64,000 bases of DNA from Proteiniphilum propionicum (lineage in GTDB: Bacteria > Bacteroidota > Bacteroidia > Bacteroidales > Dysgonomonadaceae), in contig NZ_CP073586.1 of assembly GCF_022267555.1 (NCBI RefSeq), forward strand, positions 62,001 to 126,000, in the 5' to 3' direction. Shown one piece after another: positions 1 through 8,928 of this stretch. Position numbers and translations under genes: made by a program. Below the pieces are notes generated by a model that was given only the letters and a program-made list of their open reading frames with translations, was not told where the DNA came from and did no database searches. The first letter of the stretch is position 1, and every line of letters begins with the position of its first letter.

Positions 1-1
1 C

Positions 2-388
2 CGGGTGGCTACCCGGGAGTTCAGGGTACGCACTCTCCCCGACCCCTCCCCATATATCGAGCAGAGCGATGCCAAAGGGAATCTGATAATGTTTAAAGGA
101 GGGAACCTGCCTAAAGCATCCCTGATGAAGGCCGATGGCATAAAAGCTGCTATAGACGATGGCATTCTTTCCGTACCCTTTCAGGTGAGAACCTTCCGTA
201 CTGTTTTTTTCGACTCCATGGGCAACGCCATACCCGAGGTCTCCAACGGAAGCCTATTTTCGGAAAGACAGAAAGAGCAGATACGGCGTCTCTCACGTGG
301 AAGCTACTTCTATATATCCGGTGTGAAAGCTACCGGCCCCGACGGTACCGAACGAGAGATAGCGGTAATGGAAGTGAGAGTACAATAA
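2..388 (+). CDS. gldM: GldM C-terminal part (5' truncated by window edge)
   Basis: The reading frame is open to the left edge, so only about the last 128 residues are visible. A GTG at position 5 is an internal valine codon, not a convincing start. The visible part matches the C-terminal domain of GldM, with a REFRVRTLPDPSPYI-type stretch, a glycine-rich strand and an ending in VMEVRVQ. GldM is an inner-membrane-anchored periplasmic shaft protein of the type IX secretion system and gliding motor, working with GldL. Assignment is strengthened by gldN 49 bp downstream, in the conserved gldKLMN order. Full-length GldM has about 500 residues, so most of the gene lies outside the window. Confidence 0.85.
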   Translation, partial: RVATREFRVRTLPDPSPYIEQSDAKGNLIMFKGGNLPKASLMKADGIKAAIDDGILSVPFQVRTFRTVFFDSMGNAIPEVSNGSLFSERQKEQIRRLSRGSYFYISGVKATGPDGTEREIAVMEVRVQ

Positions 389-437
389 AAAAATGGAGAG
401 TAAATAGAATGACTACAAAGCGTTAGAATAGAATCAT

Positions 438-1412
438 ATGAGAACAATAACCATTATACTGATCATGCTGCTGGTAGGGGGAATAGAAGCAATATACCCT
501 CAGGAAACGGCAAGGGAGAGGATAGAGCGGAAACAGCAGAGTGAGTCACTGATACAGAGTTCCGCCACAAGTATCCGCATGGAACAGATGAACCGAGGGC
601 AGGATAAAGAGATTGAAAATGCAAAATGGTCGCGTGTCATTTACCGCTATCTCGACCTCTCCCACGAGGCCAACGCACCGCTCTATTATACGGGAGCACA
701 TTCAGAAGGCAGAATAGACCTTTTCTCCATGATCTTCCGCCTGCTGCAAGCACAACGTATCCAGGCCTATGAATACCTCGATGGCCGTGAGGAGTTCACG
801 GAGGAGTACCTGACCGATTTTTCGGAACTATTAAGACGGTTCGATATATATCACGATACAGTCAATGGTACAATTGTGGTAAACGATGCCGATGTGCCCT
901 CCAAAGAGGTGCTGGGCTACTATCTGAAGGAGGCATACTACTTCGACAATACAACATCCACACTACGGGTGAAGCCCCTCGCCCTCTGCCCCATCCTTTT
1001 CCGGCATGAAGAAGTTGCATCCTCCGCTACCCGCTACCCCCTGTTCTGGATACCATACAGTGAACTTGAACCCTACACCCGCCGTATACCCGTGATGTCT
1101 TCAGCCTTCAATAATAGTATAAGCGGCACCATTGACGATTTTTTCAGAAAACGAAGCTACTATGGTGAGATTTACAAGACCATGAACCCCCGTAACCTGG
1201 CCATCTCGCAATACACTTCCACGCCAGAAGAGATGAAAGCCGAACAGGAAAGGATAGAAAAAGAGCTGATAGATTTTGAAAAACTCATCCGCAGTGAAGA
1301 AAAGGCTGTTACCCTGCCCCGCCAAACAAGCCGCCGCGGCAGCAAGCGTATCTCTGCCGGCACTCCAAGCTCCTCGGGAAACAAACACTCCATGCGCGGC
1401 CATAGGTACTGA
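438..1412 (+). CDS. gldN: GldN, type IX secretion/gliding protein
   Basis: This 324-residue protein has an N-terminal signal peptide (hydrophobic residues 4-18). It then carries the GldN/PorN signature: an IENAKWSRVIYRYLDL-like segment near residue 60, a YLDGREEF segment near 110 and the LRPLALCPI-like middle (here VKPLALCPILF) near 180. GldN is periplasmic and binds the GldK lipoprotein to form the ring of the type IX secretion system. The last 35 residues are basic and serine/glycine-rich and look disordered. The gene follows gldM by 49 bp and is the last gene of the gldKLMN operon here. The next gene starts 343 bp later. Confidence 0.9.
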   Translation: MRTITIILIMLLVGGIEAIYPQETARERIERKQQSESLIQSSATSIRMEQMNRGQDKEIENAKWSRVIYRYLDLSHEANAPLYYTGAHSEGRIDLFSMIFRLLQAQRIQAYEYLDGREEFTEEYLTDFSELLRRFDIYHDTVNGTIVVNDADVPSKEVLGYYLKEAYYFDNTTSTLRVKPLALCPILFRHEEVASSATRYPLFWIPYSELEPYTRRIPVMSSAFNNSISGTIDDFFRKRSYYGEIYKTMNPRNLAISQYTSTPEEMKAEQERIEKELIDFEKLIRSEEKAVTLPRQTSRRGSKRISAGTPSSSGNKHSMRGHRY

Positions 1413-1755
1413 CAAAATCCTTAAGTACATGCTACAAGTCCTGACCGTATCCATGAGACGGAATGACAGCTGCCTCATTAGTTTATTTTCATTTGATTTC
1501 AATACCCTGTAGTTTCCTGGAAAATTCCTTATATACAAGATTGGTTCAAGTGAGATACCATCATAAAGTCTCTTGTAATATCTTTGTAGGCAACAGATCA
1601 ACAGAAAATCGACTGTCCAGTGCGATACCAATGTTCATTGAGGCGGATTTAATCAAATTTCCTGATCTTACTGAAAACGGAAACATTCTAAACCGGATAA
1701 AGATAAATATCTCAATATTAATAACTATTTTTGCTGGAATAGTAAATGTATCAGC
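1413..1755. other. Intergenic region between gldN and the TPR regulator
   Basis: A 343-bp stretch with no convincing gene. Small open frames on both strands are extensions of frames overlapping gldN and have no recognisable protein features. One exact match to the Bacteroidota -7 box lies inside (1579-1586). No clear terminator hairpin for gldN was seen. Confidence 0.6.
1579..1586 (+). promoter_or_regulatory. Possible -7 promoter box (TATCTTTG)
   Basis: An exact match to the Bacteroidota -7 consensus TAnnTTTG, 169 bp before the start of the TPR/HTH regulator. No TTG or TTTG is present at the expected -33 distance, so this is a weak call. Chance matches are not rare in AT-rich DNA. Confidence 0.25.
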
Positions 1756-3399
1756 ATGAAACCTTATATTTTTCTAATTGTTATCAATTTTTTTGTTGTA
1801 CTACATTTAAGTTCTGCTCCAAATGTTTTTGTAAATGACGAAGTGGAAAAGTTGATCGATAAATCAAAGGAGATACTTTTTACAAACCCCGAACAGGCTG
1901 TTCTGTATGCGGCAAAAGCAATTAAGCTTGGAGCATCGTACGAAAAAGAGGGGCAAAATAACGACCAAAAGGTTGAGGCGATGCTGGCTTATAGCCTGGC
2001 AGAGAAATTATTGGGGAATTTTGATTCAAGCATAAGAATGCTATATGATGCCCTGGAATCAGTTACACCATCCAATAGTACACTGCAGGGTAGAATATAT
2101 GCACTTATGGGGGGACTCTATTGCAGTCTGACTGATTACAATAAGGCAATTGAATTCAACGACAAAGCTACTTCAATTTTTAAAACTACAGGTGACTCCG
2201 CCTCAATTGCATTGTGCTATAATAACCGTGGAATAATACACTACAACCTGGATGAATTTAATATTGCCGAGCAGTTTTTTTTACAAGCATTAAGCATTAA
2301 CCGCTCGCTAAAGCTTATGAAAGAAGTTGCAGGGAATCTTAACAACCTGACTTTATATAAGGGTGATAATGAAAAGAAAATTGAATATATCAAAGAGGCT
2401 ATCGTCATCAATAAAAATCTGAACGCTCAATGGTCGTTAGGAGAAAACTACAATAACCTGGGAAAGCAATATTTTTATGCTAATCAATACGATAATGCGT
2501 TAAAAGCATTGTCGAAAGCCTTTGAAATTGCCACATCAATTGGAGCAAAAGAACTTATTTGCGACAACTACGAATATTCCTCATGGGTGTATGCTGCCAT
2601 GGGGGATTATAAAACAGCTTATCAATCGTTCGAAAAACTATACTTGTTAAGTAATGAACTGCAAAGTAGCAACAAACTGCGAAGTGTGGAGCAGGATATT
2701 TCAAACAAACGATATTTGAATCAAAAAAGAGCTGCGGAAAATAAAGAGCAAAACTATAAAATAGAATTACTTAAGCGCAATATTTTTATTTTGATAGTAC
2801 TGATTATTTTGCTGGTAACAATAAGTTTATTTTTCTCAAAATGGTATAAACGAAAGAAATTCATTGAGTTGATGGAGGCACGTTATATGCTGGAGCAATC
2901 TAATCGTCAGCTTGCAGAATTGAAATTGAGACAACAGAAAACAGAACTGGAGAATGCTCAAAAATCTCTAAATAACACAAGAAAAGAACTTACAACATTT
3001 GCAGTCTTCCTCCAGAGCAAGAATGATCTTTTAGTAAAGTTACGCAATATGATCAGGCAAGGATACAAAATGACCGGCGATGAACTAAGCAATCATTTAA
3101 AAAGCCTCAATCTTTTCATTGCCCAATACCAAAGCATGGACAAAGAGAGAAACAATATTTTAATGAACGTAGAGGAGAAAAACATGGAGTTTCTGCAACG
3201 GTTAACAAAGCTTCATCCCGACCTAACACAAGGAGAAAAGGACCTGGCATTGTTGCTTTTTATAAATCTATCAACCAAAGAAATTGCATTACTTACCGGG
3301 AAAATACCAAAAACCATCAACATGAATCGTTATCGTTTAAGAAAATCTCTTAACTTATCTTCAAGTGACAATATAACCGAATACCTTCAAAACTTGTAA
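1756..3399 (+). CDS. SusR-like membrane regulator: TPR sensor, TM helix, LuxR-type HTH
   Basis: This 547-residue protein begins with a signal peptide (residues 1-20). Tetratricopeptide repeats follow (about 40-300, for example the ALCYNNRGIIHYNLDEF and SLGENYNNLGKQYF motifs). Then come one strong transmembrane helix (about 342-364) followed by KWYKRKK, a coiled coil (about 370-420) and a C-terminal helix-turn-helix (about 488-540, with the NLSTKEIALLTGK...RLRKSL pattern). The layout suggests a periplasmic ligand sensor wired to a cytoplasmic DNA-binding domain, as in SusR of Bacteroides thetaiotaomicron. It lies just upstream of susC/susD on the same strand, which fits control of that locus. 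Ligand and direct targets are inferred, not seen. Confidence 0.8.
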   Translation: MKPYIFLIVINFFVVLHLSSAPNVFVNDEVEKLIDKSKEILFTNPEQAVLYAAKAIKLGASYEKEGQNNDQKVEAMLAYSLAEKLLGNFDSSIRMLYDALESVTPSNSTLQGRIYALMGGLYCSLTDYNKAIEFNDKATSIFKTTGDSASIALCYNNRGIIHYNLDEFNIAEQFFLQALSINRSLKLMKEVAGNLNNLTLYKGDNEKKIEYIKEAIVINKNLNAQWSLGENYNNLGKQYFYANQYDNALKALSKAFEIATSIGAKELICDNYEYSSWVYAAMGDYKTAYQSFEKLYLLSNELQSSNKLRSVEQDISNKRYLNQKRAAENKEQNYKIELLKRNIFILIVLIILLVTISLFFSKWYKRKKFIELMEARYMLEQSNRQLAELKLRQQKTELENAQKSLNNTRKELTTFAVFLQSKNDLLVKLRNMIRQGYKMTGDELSNHLKSLNLFIAQYQSMDKERNNILMNVEEKNMEFLQRLTKLHPDLTQGEKDLALLLFINLSTKEIALLTGKIPKTINMNRYRLRKSLNLSSSDNITEYLQNL

Positions 3400-3430
3400 A
3401 GTTGTTTTTTGATTATTTCATATTACCAGT

Positions 3431-3510
3431 TGTAGACATCTGTATTCTCTCATTACACTATATTACAGCCATATATCTTCACTTGATGTAGACAAGTTAA
3501 TTGGTCTACA
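3431..3510. promoter_or_regulatory. Candidate operator: three TGTAGAC half-sites upstream of susC
   Basis: TGTAGAC occurs at 3431-3437 and 3487-3493, and its exact reverse complement GTCTACA at 3504-3510. The last two form a 7-bp inverted repeat with a 10-bp spacer. The group sits 28-107 bp upstream of the proposed -33 box of susC, a normal place for an activator. The neighbouring SusR-like regulator is the obvious candidate to bind it. This is inference from position and symmetry only. Confidence 0.45.
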
Positions 3511-3537
3511 AGTCTGGTCTGTAGTTAATTTGTAGTG

Positions 3538-3568
3538 TTTGATTATTTGCCGACGGTTTTCATCTTTG
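3538..3568 (+). promoter_or_regulatory. Probable susC promoter (TTTG, 19 bp, CATCTTTG)
   Basis: TTTG at 3538-3541 is separated by 19 bp from CATCTTTG at 3561-3568. The latter differs by one base from the Bacteroidota -7 consensus TAnnTTTG. Spacing fits the sigma-ABfr promoter pattern and would give a leader of roughly 40 nt before the susC start at 3618. Confidence 0.45.
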
Positions 3569-3617
3569 TTAATTTTACTCAGTGTAAATTTTATATATTT
3601 CTAAAAAATTAATTTAT

Positions 3618-6600
3618 ATGGGTAAAAAATACTGTTTTTGGAGTTGGACTATGCAGATTATTTTCTTCATACTGTTTATTACTCCTTTTAGTGGAATGGC
3701 GCAGAATATTCAACTAAGCGGCTCTGTTTTTGACACAAACAATGAGCCTGTAGTTGCGGCCAGTGTAATAGAAAAAGGAACTGCAAAGGGAGTGGTTACG
3801 GATTTTGACGGTAATTTCAGTCTAAATGTTTCGCCAAATGCTACTATTGTAATTTCTTATGTTGGATACATCACTCAAGAAATTAAACTGAATGGAAGAG
3901 AAACACTGTATATTATCCTGGAAGAAGATGTTGAGATGTTGGAAGAATTGGTTGTTGTGGGTTATGGATCACTAAAAAAGAGTGATATGACCGGAGCAAT
4001 TTCATCTGTTAATGTTGAAGAACTTTCAAAACGCACCACGACCAATCCTGCAGAAGCTTTACAAGGAAAAATTGCAGGTGTCAACATTATGAAGTCCGGT
4101 GGAAATGCAGGTGCAGGTGTGGAAGTGAAAATACGTGGTGTAAAAACTTTTGGGAACAACCAGCCTTTATATATTATTGACGGGTTTCCCGGTGATATTG
4201 AGAATGTTAATCCCCAGGATATTGAGTCGATGGAAGTTTTAAAAGATGGTGCTGCTGCAGCAATTTATGGATCGGTTGCGGCCAATGGTGTAATTATTAT
4301 AACTACCAAGAATGGTAAAAAAGGGGAAACAAAAATTGATTTCAGCACATATGTAAGTATGGTTGATATCTCAAAACAACTAAAGTTGCTGAATGCTGAG
4401 GAATATAAATCCAAACACAAAGAGATGTATGAAAACTGGAACAACCATGTTGAAAATCACCAGGATATTTATGATCCCCAGGGCAATGGATCTTGGAGAA
4501 ACAGATTGGCAAACCTTCCTGATTATGTGACTAAAAATACAGGAATTGACACAGACTGGCAAGATGCTGTATTGCGCACAGGTTTATCACAAAACTACAT
4601 GCTGAGCGTTAGAGGTGGGGGAGATGGGTCCTTATATTCAATTTCATACAACCGTGCCAATGATAAGGGGATTTTCCTGGGTAACAAATTCCGTCAAGAT
4701 AATGCACGTATGAAAATAGAAGCCAAAAAGAACATATTTGATATTGATGCTAATCTTTCTTTTAAATTTACAGATAGCAAACAGCCTGAATATCAGATAA
4801 AGGAGATGTATATGATATCACCATTGGTACCAGTTTATAACGAAAATGAAGAATATGGATTTGGCCTTACTAATTTTGATGGATTGCCTAACAACAGGAA
4901 TATAGTTGCTGACCAGCATTACGAAAAGTCGACAAGTAAACAGTATTATACATCGGGTAATGTGTCTGTCGGGGTTAATTTCACCAATTGGCTCAGTTTT
5001 AAAACGGCCTATTCGTATCGTGGTGTAAACGAACGTCAAACGTATCATACTCCCCCTTATATTGCTGATGAAAAATCGAAACGTGATTATACTTTCTATA
5101 ACGAAACAACTGCTTATTGGGAAGAGAATGTCTGGGATAATGTATTGAATTTCAATAAAGAGTTCAAAGCGCATAGTATTAATGCTATGGCAGGTACATC
5201 GATGACTGCACGCAAATATACTTGGAACACAGTAGCTGCAGAAGGTAAAACAACACTATACAAAGTAGAAAATGGCAGCCTGGTCGTTAATGAAATACCA
5301 GGCGGATTTCTAGATCCCAATTTTTCAACAATAGGTGCAGGAACAGGAGGGACCTATAGTGGTGATGGATCGAAGTGGGAATACAATCGTGCTTCATTTT
5401 TCAGCCGATTGAATTATAACTATGACAACCGTTATTTATTGCAAGCAACTGTCAGGCGTGACGGGTCTTCAAAGTTCGGAGCTGACAGCCGCTGGGGCTA
5501 TTTCCCATCTGTTGCCCTGGGTTGGAGGATAACCGAAGAGTCTTTTTTCCCTAAGAACGAAATCATTGACAATTTAAAATTAAGAGCCAGCTGGGGGCGA
5601 CTTGGTAATGAAAATGCTTTGGGCTATTATGATTTTCAGGCTTTAATCAGCACATATAACACTATGTATCAGGGATATGTAAAAGGCAACGGTGATAACG
5701 CCTGGGCAGGGAGCATTGCGCGCGGGCTGGAAAACCGTTCGCTGAAATGGGAGACCACCGATACAAAAAATATTGGACTGGATTATGGTTTACTAAATAA
5801 CAGGCTGTCAGGTTCTTTAAATTATTACTACAATCAGACAGAAGATTTGTTAATCATCAAAGCACTCCCGCCATCGGCAGGATTGACAAACCCTATACTC
5901 AATGTTGGCAAAATGCGTAATATGGGGGTAGAATTTGAAGCTAACTGGAGAGAACAAAAAGGGGAGTTCAACTATAACATAGGGTTGAACTTCAGCACGA
6001 CGAACAATAAAGTTATTTCATTGGCAGACGAAGGTCAAGTGCTCTATGGGGAAGGATTGAAATATGGTACCGAGCACTTCCCTACTCAGACACGGGAAGG
6101 TAAACCAATCGGCGCTTTTTATCTCTACAAAACCGATGGTCTTTTCCAAAGTGATGCTGAGGCACGTTCTTATGTAAATGCAGACGGCGAAAAGTACCAG
6201 CCATATGCTGATGCAGGCGATATAAAATTTGTAGATACAAATGAAGATGGCACAATTAATGATGATGATAAAATATATTGCGGTTCGGGAATTCCTACCT
6301 TTGAAGTAAACCTAAATCTTTCTCTTGATTACAATAGATTCGATCTTTCGGCAGTACTTGGAAGCGCCTGGGGACATAAAATCTATAACGGCAACAAATA
6401 TTTCTATGAAGGGATGAACTCAGGATCAAACTTTTTATCTTCTTCCCTTCAGTCCTGGAGGCCTGACAATACTAATACTGATGTGCCCCGTGCTATCTAT
6501 AACGACCCGAACGGCAACCTAAAAGAATCGGACAGATTTATAGAAAAAGGTGATTTTATCCGTCTCCGCCTGTTGCAATTGGGATATTCTTTTCCAAAGA

Positions 6601-6788
6601 AAACTGTAAATTATTTACATCTTAGCAACTTGCGTTTTTTTGTAAGTGGTGAAAATATATTTACTATTACAGGTTATAAAGGGATTGATCCTGAATTCTC
6701 ACGCTCAAGCGTTTTAAATGCAGGGATCGATAAATTAATTTTCCCTTTTACCCGCCAATTTTCAGTTGGTGCTCAACTTTCATTCTAA
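3618..6788 (+). CDS. SusC/RagA family TonB-linked outer membrane transporter
   Basis: This 1056-residue protein has a signal peptide ending near AQN (about residue 30). It continues with a carboxypeptidase-like regulatory beta-sandwich (about 32-110, LSGSVFDTNNEPV start), a TonB-box region with VVVGYG (about 113-118), the plug domain (about 120-235, including PLYIIDGFPG and VLKDGAAAAIYGS) and a 22-strand-type barrel ending in ...FSVGAQLSF. There is no STN domain, so direct anti-sigma signalling is not expected. Such proteins import oligosaccharides or peptides across the outer membrane with a SusD lid. susD follows 15 bp downstream. The glycosidases later in the locus suggest a glycan substrate. 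Confidence 0.95.
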   Translation: MGKKYCFWSWTMQIIFFILFITPFSGMAQNIQLSGSVFDTNNEPVVAASVIEKGTAKGVVTDFDGNFSLNVSPNATIVISYVGYITQEIKLNGRETLYIILEEDVEMLEELVVVGYGSLKKSDMTGAISSVNVEELSKRTTTNPAEALQGKIAGVNIMKSGGNAGAGVEVKIRGVKTFGNNQPLYIIDGFPGDIENVNPQDIESMEVLKDGAAAAIYGSVAANGVIIITTKNGKKGETKIDFSTYVSMVDISKQLKLLNAEEYKSKHKEMYENWNNHVENHQDIYDPQGNGSWRNRLANLPDYVTKNTGIDTDWQDAVLRTGLSQNYMLSVRGGGDGSLYSISYNRANDKGIFLGNKFRQDNARMKIEAKKNIFDIDANLSFKFTDSKQPEYQIKEMYMISPLVPVYNENEEYGFGLTNFDGLPNNRNIVADQHYEKSTSKQYYTSGNVSVGVNFTNWLSFKTAYSYRGVNERQTYHTPPYIADEKSKRDYTFYNETTAYWEENVWDNVLNFNKEFKAHSINAMAGTSMTARKYTWNTVAAEGKTTLYKVENGSLVVNEIPGGFLDPNFSTIGAGTGGTYSGDGSKWEYNRASFFSRLNYNYDNRYLLQATVRRDGSSKFGADSRWGYFPSVALGWRITEESFFPKNEIIDNLKLRASWGRLGNENALGYYDFQALISTYNTMYQGYVKGNGDNAWAGSIARGLENRSLKWETTDTKNIGLDYGLLNNRLSGSLNYYYNQTEDLLIIKALPPSAGLTNPILNVGKMRNMGVEFEANWREQKGEFNYNIGLNFSTTNNKVISLADEGQVLYGEGLKYGTEHFPTQTREGKPIGAFYLYKTDGLFQSDAEARSYVNADGEKYQPYADAGDIKFVDTNEDGTINDDDKIYCGSGIPTFEVNLNLSLDYNRFDLSAVLGSAWGHKIYNGNKYFYEGMNSGSNFLSSSLQSWRPDNTNTDVPRAIYNDPNGNLKESDRFIEKGDFIRLRLLQLGYSFPKKTVNYLHLSNLRFFVSGENIFTITGYKGIDPEFSRSSVLNAGIDKLIFPFTRQFSVGAQLSF

Positions 6789-6803
6789 ATAAAAAAACAT
6801 AAT

Positions 6804-8327
6804 ATGAAGAAATATATTTATATATCCGCACTCATACTCATGTCGCACATGCTAAGCTCATGTGAAGACTTTTTAACGGTAGAGTCTCCCGATCAATTAA
6901 CTTCAAGTAGCTTCTGGAGAGGTGAAGATGATGCAGAAGCCGGTATAGCAGCAGCTTATTCTCAACTGGAATATTACATCGATGTATGGGAGTTTGCCGA
7001 GGTAAAATGGCCGGTTGAAGCCTATCGCGAAGATATAATTCTTATGGGTAATGACGCACGAAACTATCCTAACTGGGTAGATCTTTATAATTTCACCAAC
7101 ACAAACGGTAATTCACAGGTTAGTAGCTATTGGTGGAATAATTATAAGGGTATAAGCTTTTCAAATCAGGTAATTGAAAAAGTATCACTTATCCCTGATG
7201 ATAAAATAAATACAGGTGTTCGAGAACAGATAGTGAACGAAGCACACTTCTTGCGGGCTTACTATCATCTGAAACTAATCCTTAACTGGAAAGAGATAAT
7301 TATTCGTGACAAGTATATTACCAATCAGGAAGATTTAAATAAAGGACTTTCATCACGTTCAGACGCATGGGATTTTATTATATCAGACTTGAAAAAAGCC
7401 ACTGCCCTTCCGGCCTCTTACAATGCCGATAATCTGGGACGGGCAACCAGGGGTGCTGCCTATGCTTACCTGGGATTTGCCTACCTTACACGTGCATATG
7501 AAGAGGAGAGCAATAAAACTGACTTTTTGAAAGAAGCACTTAATGCATTTAACAAAGTGGAGGGTTATGAACTTGAGAAAAATTTCTCAAGTATGTTTGA
7601 TGGGAGTAATAAAAACTGCAAAGAGTCTGTTTTCGAGCTGCAAACATCAATGAGTACCGCAAATGGAGCTAGCTACCGCACTCAGTTACATCGCTGGATA
7701 GGTGTTGAAGAGCTATGGGGATGGGACGAAATACTTCCCTCCAATAAACTTATGGAAACCTACTTTAAGGAGGGGGAGATTGCAACAACCGGTCGCTATG
7801 ATTCGCGTTTATATGAAACAATTTTCTTTCAATGTGACTATTACAATGATGGAACCGGTCGTGTCTATGGCTATAACTACGACGACTGGTTCAGCGATAG
7901 CGATGGAAATGCATATAACCGCCCGGCTTTCAGAAAATTCATGCCTGTTGATATGGACGCTCTTTCAAAAAGCAGATGTGCAATCAACATTCCTCTCATG
8001 CGCTATTCCAACGTACTGCTTATGAAAGCTGAAGTATTGAATGAACAGGGAAAACCCACAGAAGCCATTCCCTTGATCAATCAGGTTAGAAGTGTTCACG
8101 GCGATATGCCTGGAATGTCGGGCACATCGCAGGAAGATGTACGCAATCAGATAGAACATGAACGAATTGTTGAATTCCCACTGGAGAACTGGCGATGGTA
8201 TGATCTGCGCCGATGGGGTAAATTAAAAGAAGCAATGACAGCAGTTGGGAGAACGTTCGATACAGAGAAAAACTCATTCTACCCTGTTCCTCTCACAGAG
8301 ATAAATGCCAACGATCAAATCGACTAA
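6804..8327 (+). CDS. SusD/RagB family surface glycan-binding lipoprotein
   Basis: This 507-residue lipoprotein has a lipobox ending at Cys20 (LSSC). It shows typical SusD sequence: CEDFLTVESPDQLTSSSFW at the mature start, an AHFLRAYYHLKL segment near 150, ATRGAAYAYLGFAYL near 215, and the RWYDLRRWGKLKEAM motif near 475. It forms the outer-surface lid on the SusC partner encoded 15 bp upstream. The C-terminus stops at EINANDQID, whereas family members usually continue into a short N-P-G-Y/W-like ending. About five residues therefore appear to be missing. A MITE-like element begins about 20 bp past the stop codon. Confidence 0.93.
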   Translation: MKKYIYISALILMSHMLSSCEDFLTVESPDQLTSSSFWRGEDDAEAGIAAAYSQLEYYIDVWEFAEVKWPVEAYREDIILMGNDARNYPNWVDLYNFTNTNGNSQVSSYWWNNYKGISFSNQVIEKVSLIPDDKINTGVREQIVNEAHFLRAYYHLKLILNWKEIIIRDKYITNQEDLNKGLSSRSDAWDFIISDLKKATALPASYNADNLGRATRGAAYAYLGFAYLTRAYEEESNKTDFLKEALNAFNKVEGYELEKNFSSMFDGSNKNCKESVFELQTSMSTANGASYRTQLHRWIGVEELWGWDEILPSNKLMETYFKEGEIATTGRYDSRLYETIFFQCDYYNDGTGRVYGYNYDDWFSDSDGNAYNRPAFRKFMPVDMDALSKSRCAINIPLMRYSNVLLMKAEVLNEQGKPTEAIPLINQVRSVHGDMPGMSGTSQEDVRNQIEHERIVEFPLENWRWYDLRRWGKLKEAMTAVGRTFDTEKNSFYPVPLTEINANDQID

Positions 8328-8346
8328 CAACTGAACTTTCGTATGA

Positions 8347-8469
8347 AACAGATGAGTCTCCTCCGATAAGTCTTTTTTCTTGAAAATTTCACAAGATGAA
8401 CATTGATTTTCAATAAGTTGCAAACCGATAAAATTGGGTTTTGAGGTTTTCGGAGAGAACTCAACAGAT
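8347..8469. mobile_element. MITE-like element, copy 1, with target duplications
   Basis: The 109-bp element at 8354-8462 has inverted ends: GAGTCTCCTCCGA on the left and TCGGAGAGAACTC on the right. It is flanked directly by AACAGAT on both sides (8347-8353 and 8463-8469), a 7-bp target duplication. An internal inverted repeat pairs TTGAAAAT with ATTTTCAA. It shares most of its sequence with copy 2 near 15.7 kb. There is no coding capacity, so mobilisation would need a transposase from elsewhere. Confidence 0.75.
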
Positions 8470-8567
8470 ATATCTCTAAACAAATAGAGATCTAATGTTT
8501 AGCTAATTGCCTTTTAATTAATGGATGCGAAAGTTAAACTAATTACGATTAATTTAAATAGATAGGT

Positions 8568-8601
8568 CAAGGCGGCATAAATTTTAATAAGTGCCGCCTT
8601 G
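8568..8601 (+). terminator. Strong hairpin between susD and lysO
   Basis: A perfect 10-bp inverted repeat (CAAGGCGGCA with TGCCGCCTTG) around a 14-nt loop. It is the most GC-rich spot in this intergenic region. No long T-run follows, so it may attenuate, protect an mRNA end or terminate weakly rather than act as a classic intrinsic terminator. It would separate susCD expression from the downstream lysO-glycosidase genes. Confidence 0.55.
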
Positions 8602-8643
8602 TATATAATCTGAATTATTTGTCAATTCTAAAGCGAAACAACT

Positions 8644-8928
8644 ATGTTTTTAATTATTACACTGATGCTCTCTGGCATTCTCTTTGGGTATATGTTTAGG
8701 AAGAAGAGGATAACATGCACAAGCAGAGTGATAACAGTCTTTATATGGATATTGCTCTTTCTGCTTGGAATAGACGTAGGGAGCGACCAGGCTATAATGA
8801 ACGGGCTTCACACTATTGGGCTGGAAGCACTCGTAATTACTATTGGTGCTGTTTTGGGCAGCGTTGTGGGAGCTCGCTATTTATGGAAATGGATTAATAG
8901 GGACACAAAAGGGGAGGCTCATCAATGA
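8644..8928 (+). CDS. lysO: LysO family lysine exporter, N-terminal subunit
   Basis: This 94-residue protein has three hydrophobic helices (about 2-18, 28-46, 58-82) and the LGIDVGSD motif. It matches the N-terminal third of LysO/YbjE (DUF340), the lysine exporter of E. coli. Its stop overlaps the start of the next gene by 4 bp (ATGA), implying translational coupling. The two products together (94 plus 200 residues) equal the length of one-piece LysO (about 300). Two-gene LysO is known in several bacterial groups, so this is probably a natural split rather than a frameshift. Confidence 0.8.
   Translation: MFLIITLMLSGILFGYMFRKKRITCTSRVITVFIWILLFLLGIDVGSDQAIMNGLHTIGLEALVITIGAVLGSVVGARYLWKWINRDTKGEAHQ

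Noticed and set aside
1101-1631. Long minus-strand open frame opposite gldN
   Set aside because: It overlaps most of the end of gldN, has no signal, domain or coherent composition, and is explained as a shadow frame.
8274-8483. 69-residue minus-strand frame at MITE-like copy 1
   Set aside because: It is the translation of the repeat element and the susD end; not a gene.
8568-8601. Lysine riboswitch for lysO
   Set aside because: The structure is a single perfect hairpin of 34 nt; a lysine riboswitch needs a five-helix aptamer of about 170 nt, which is not present.
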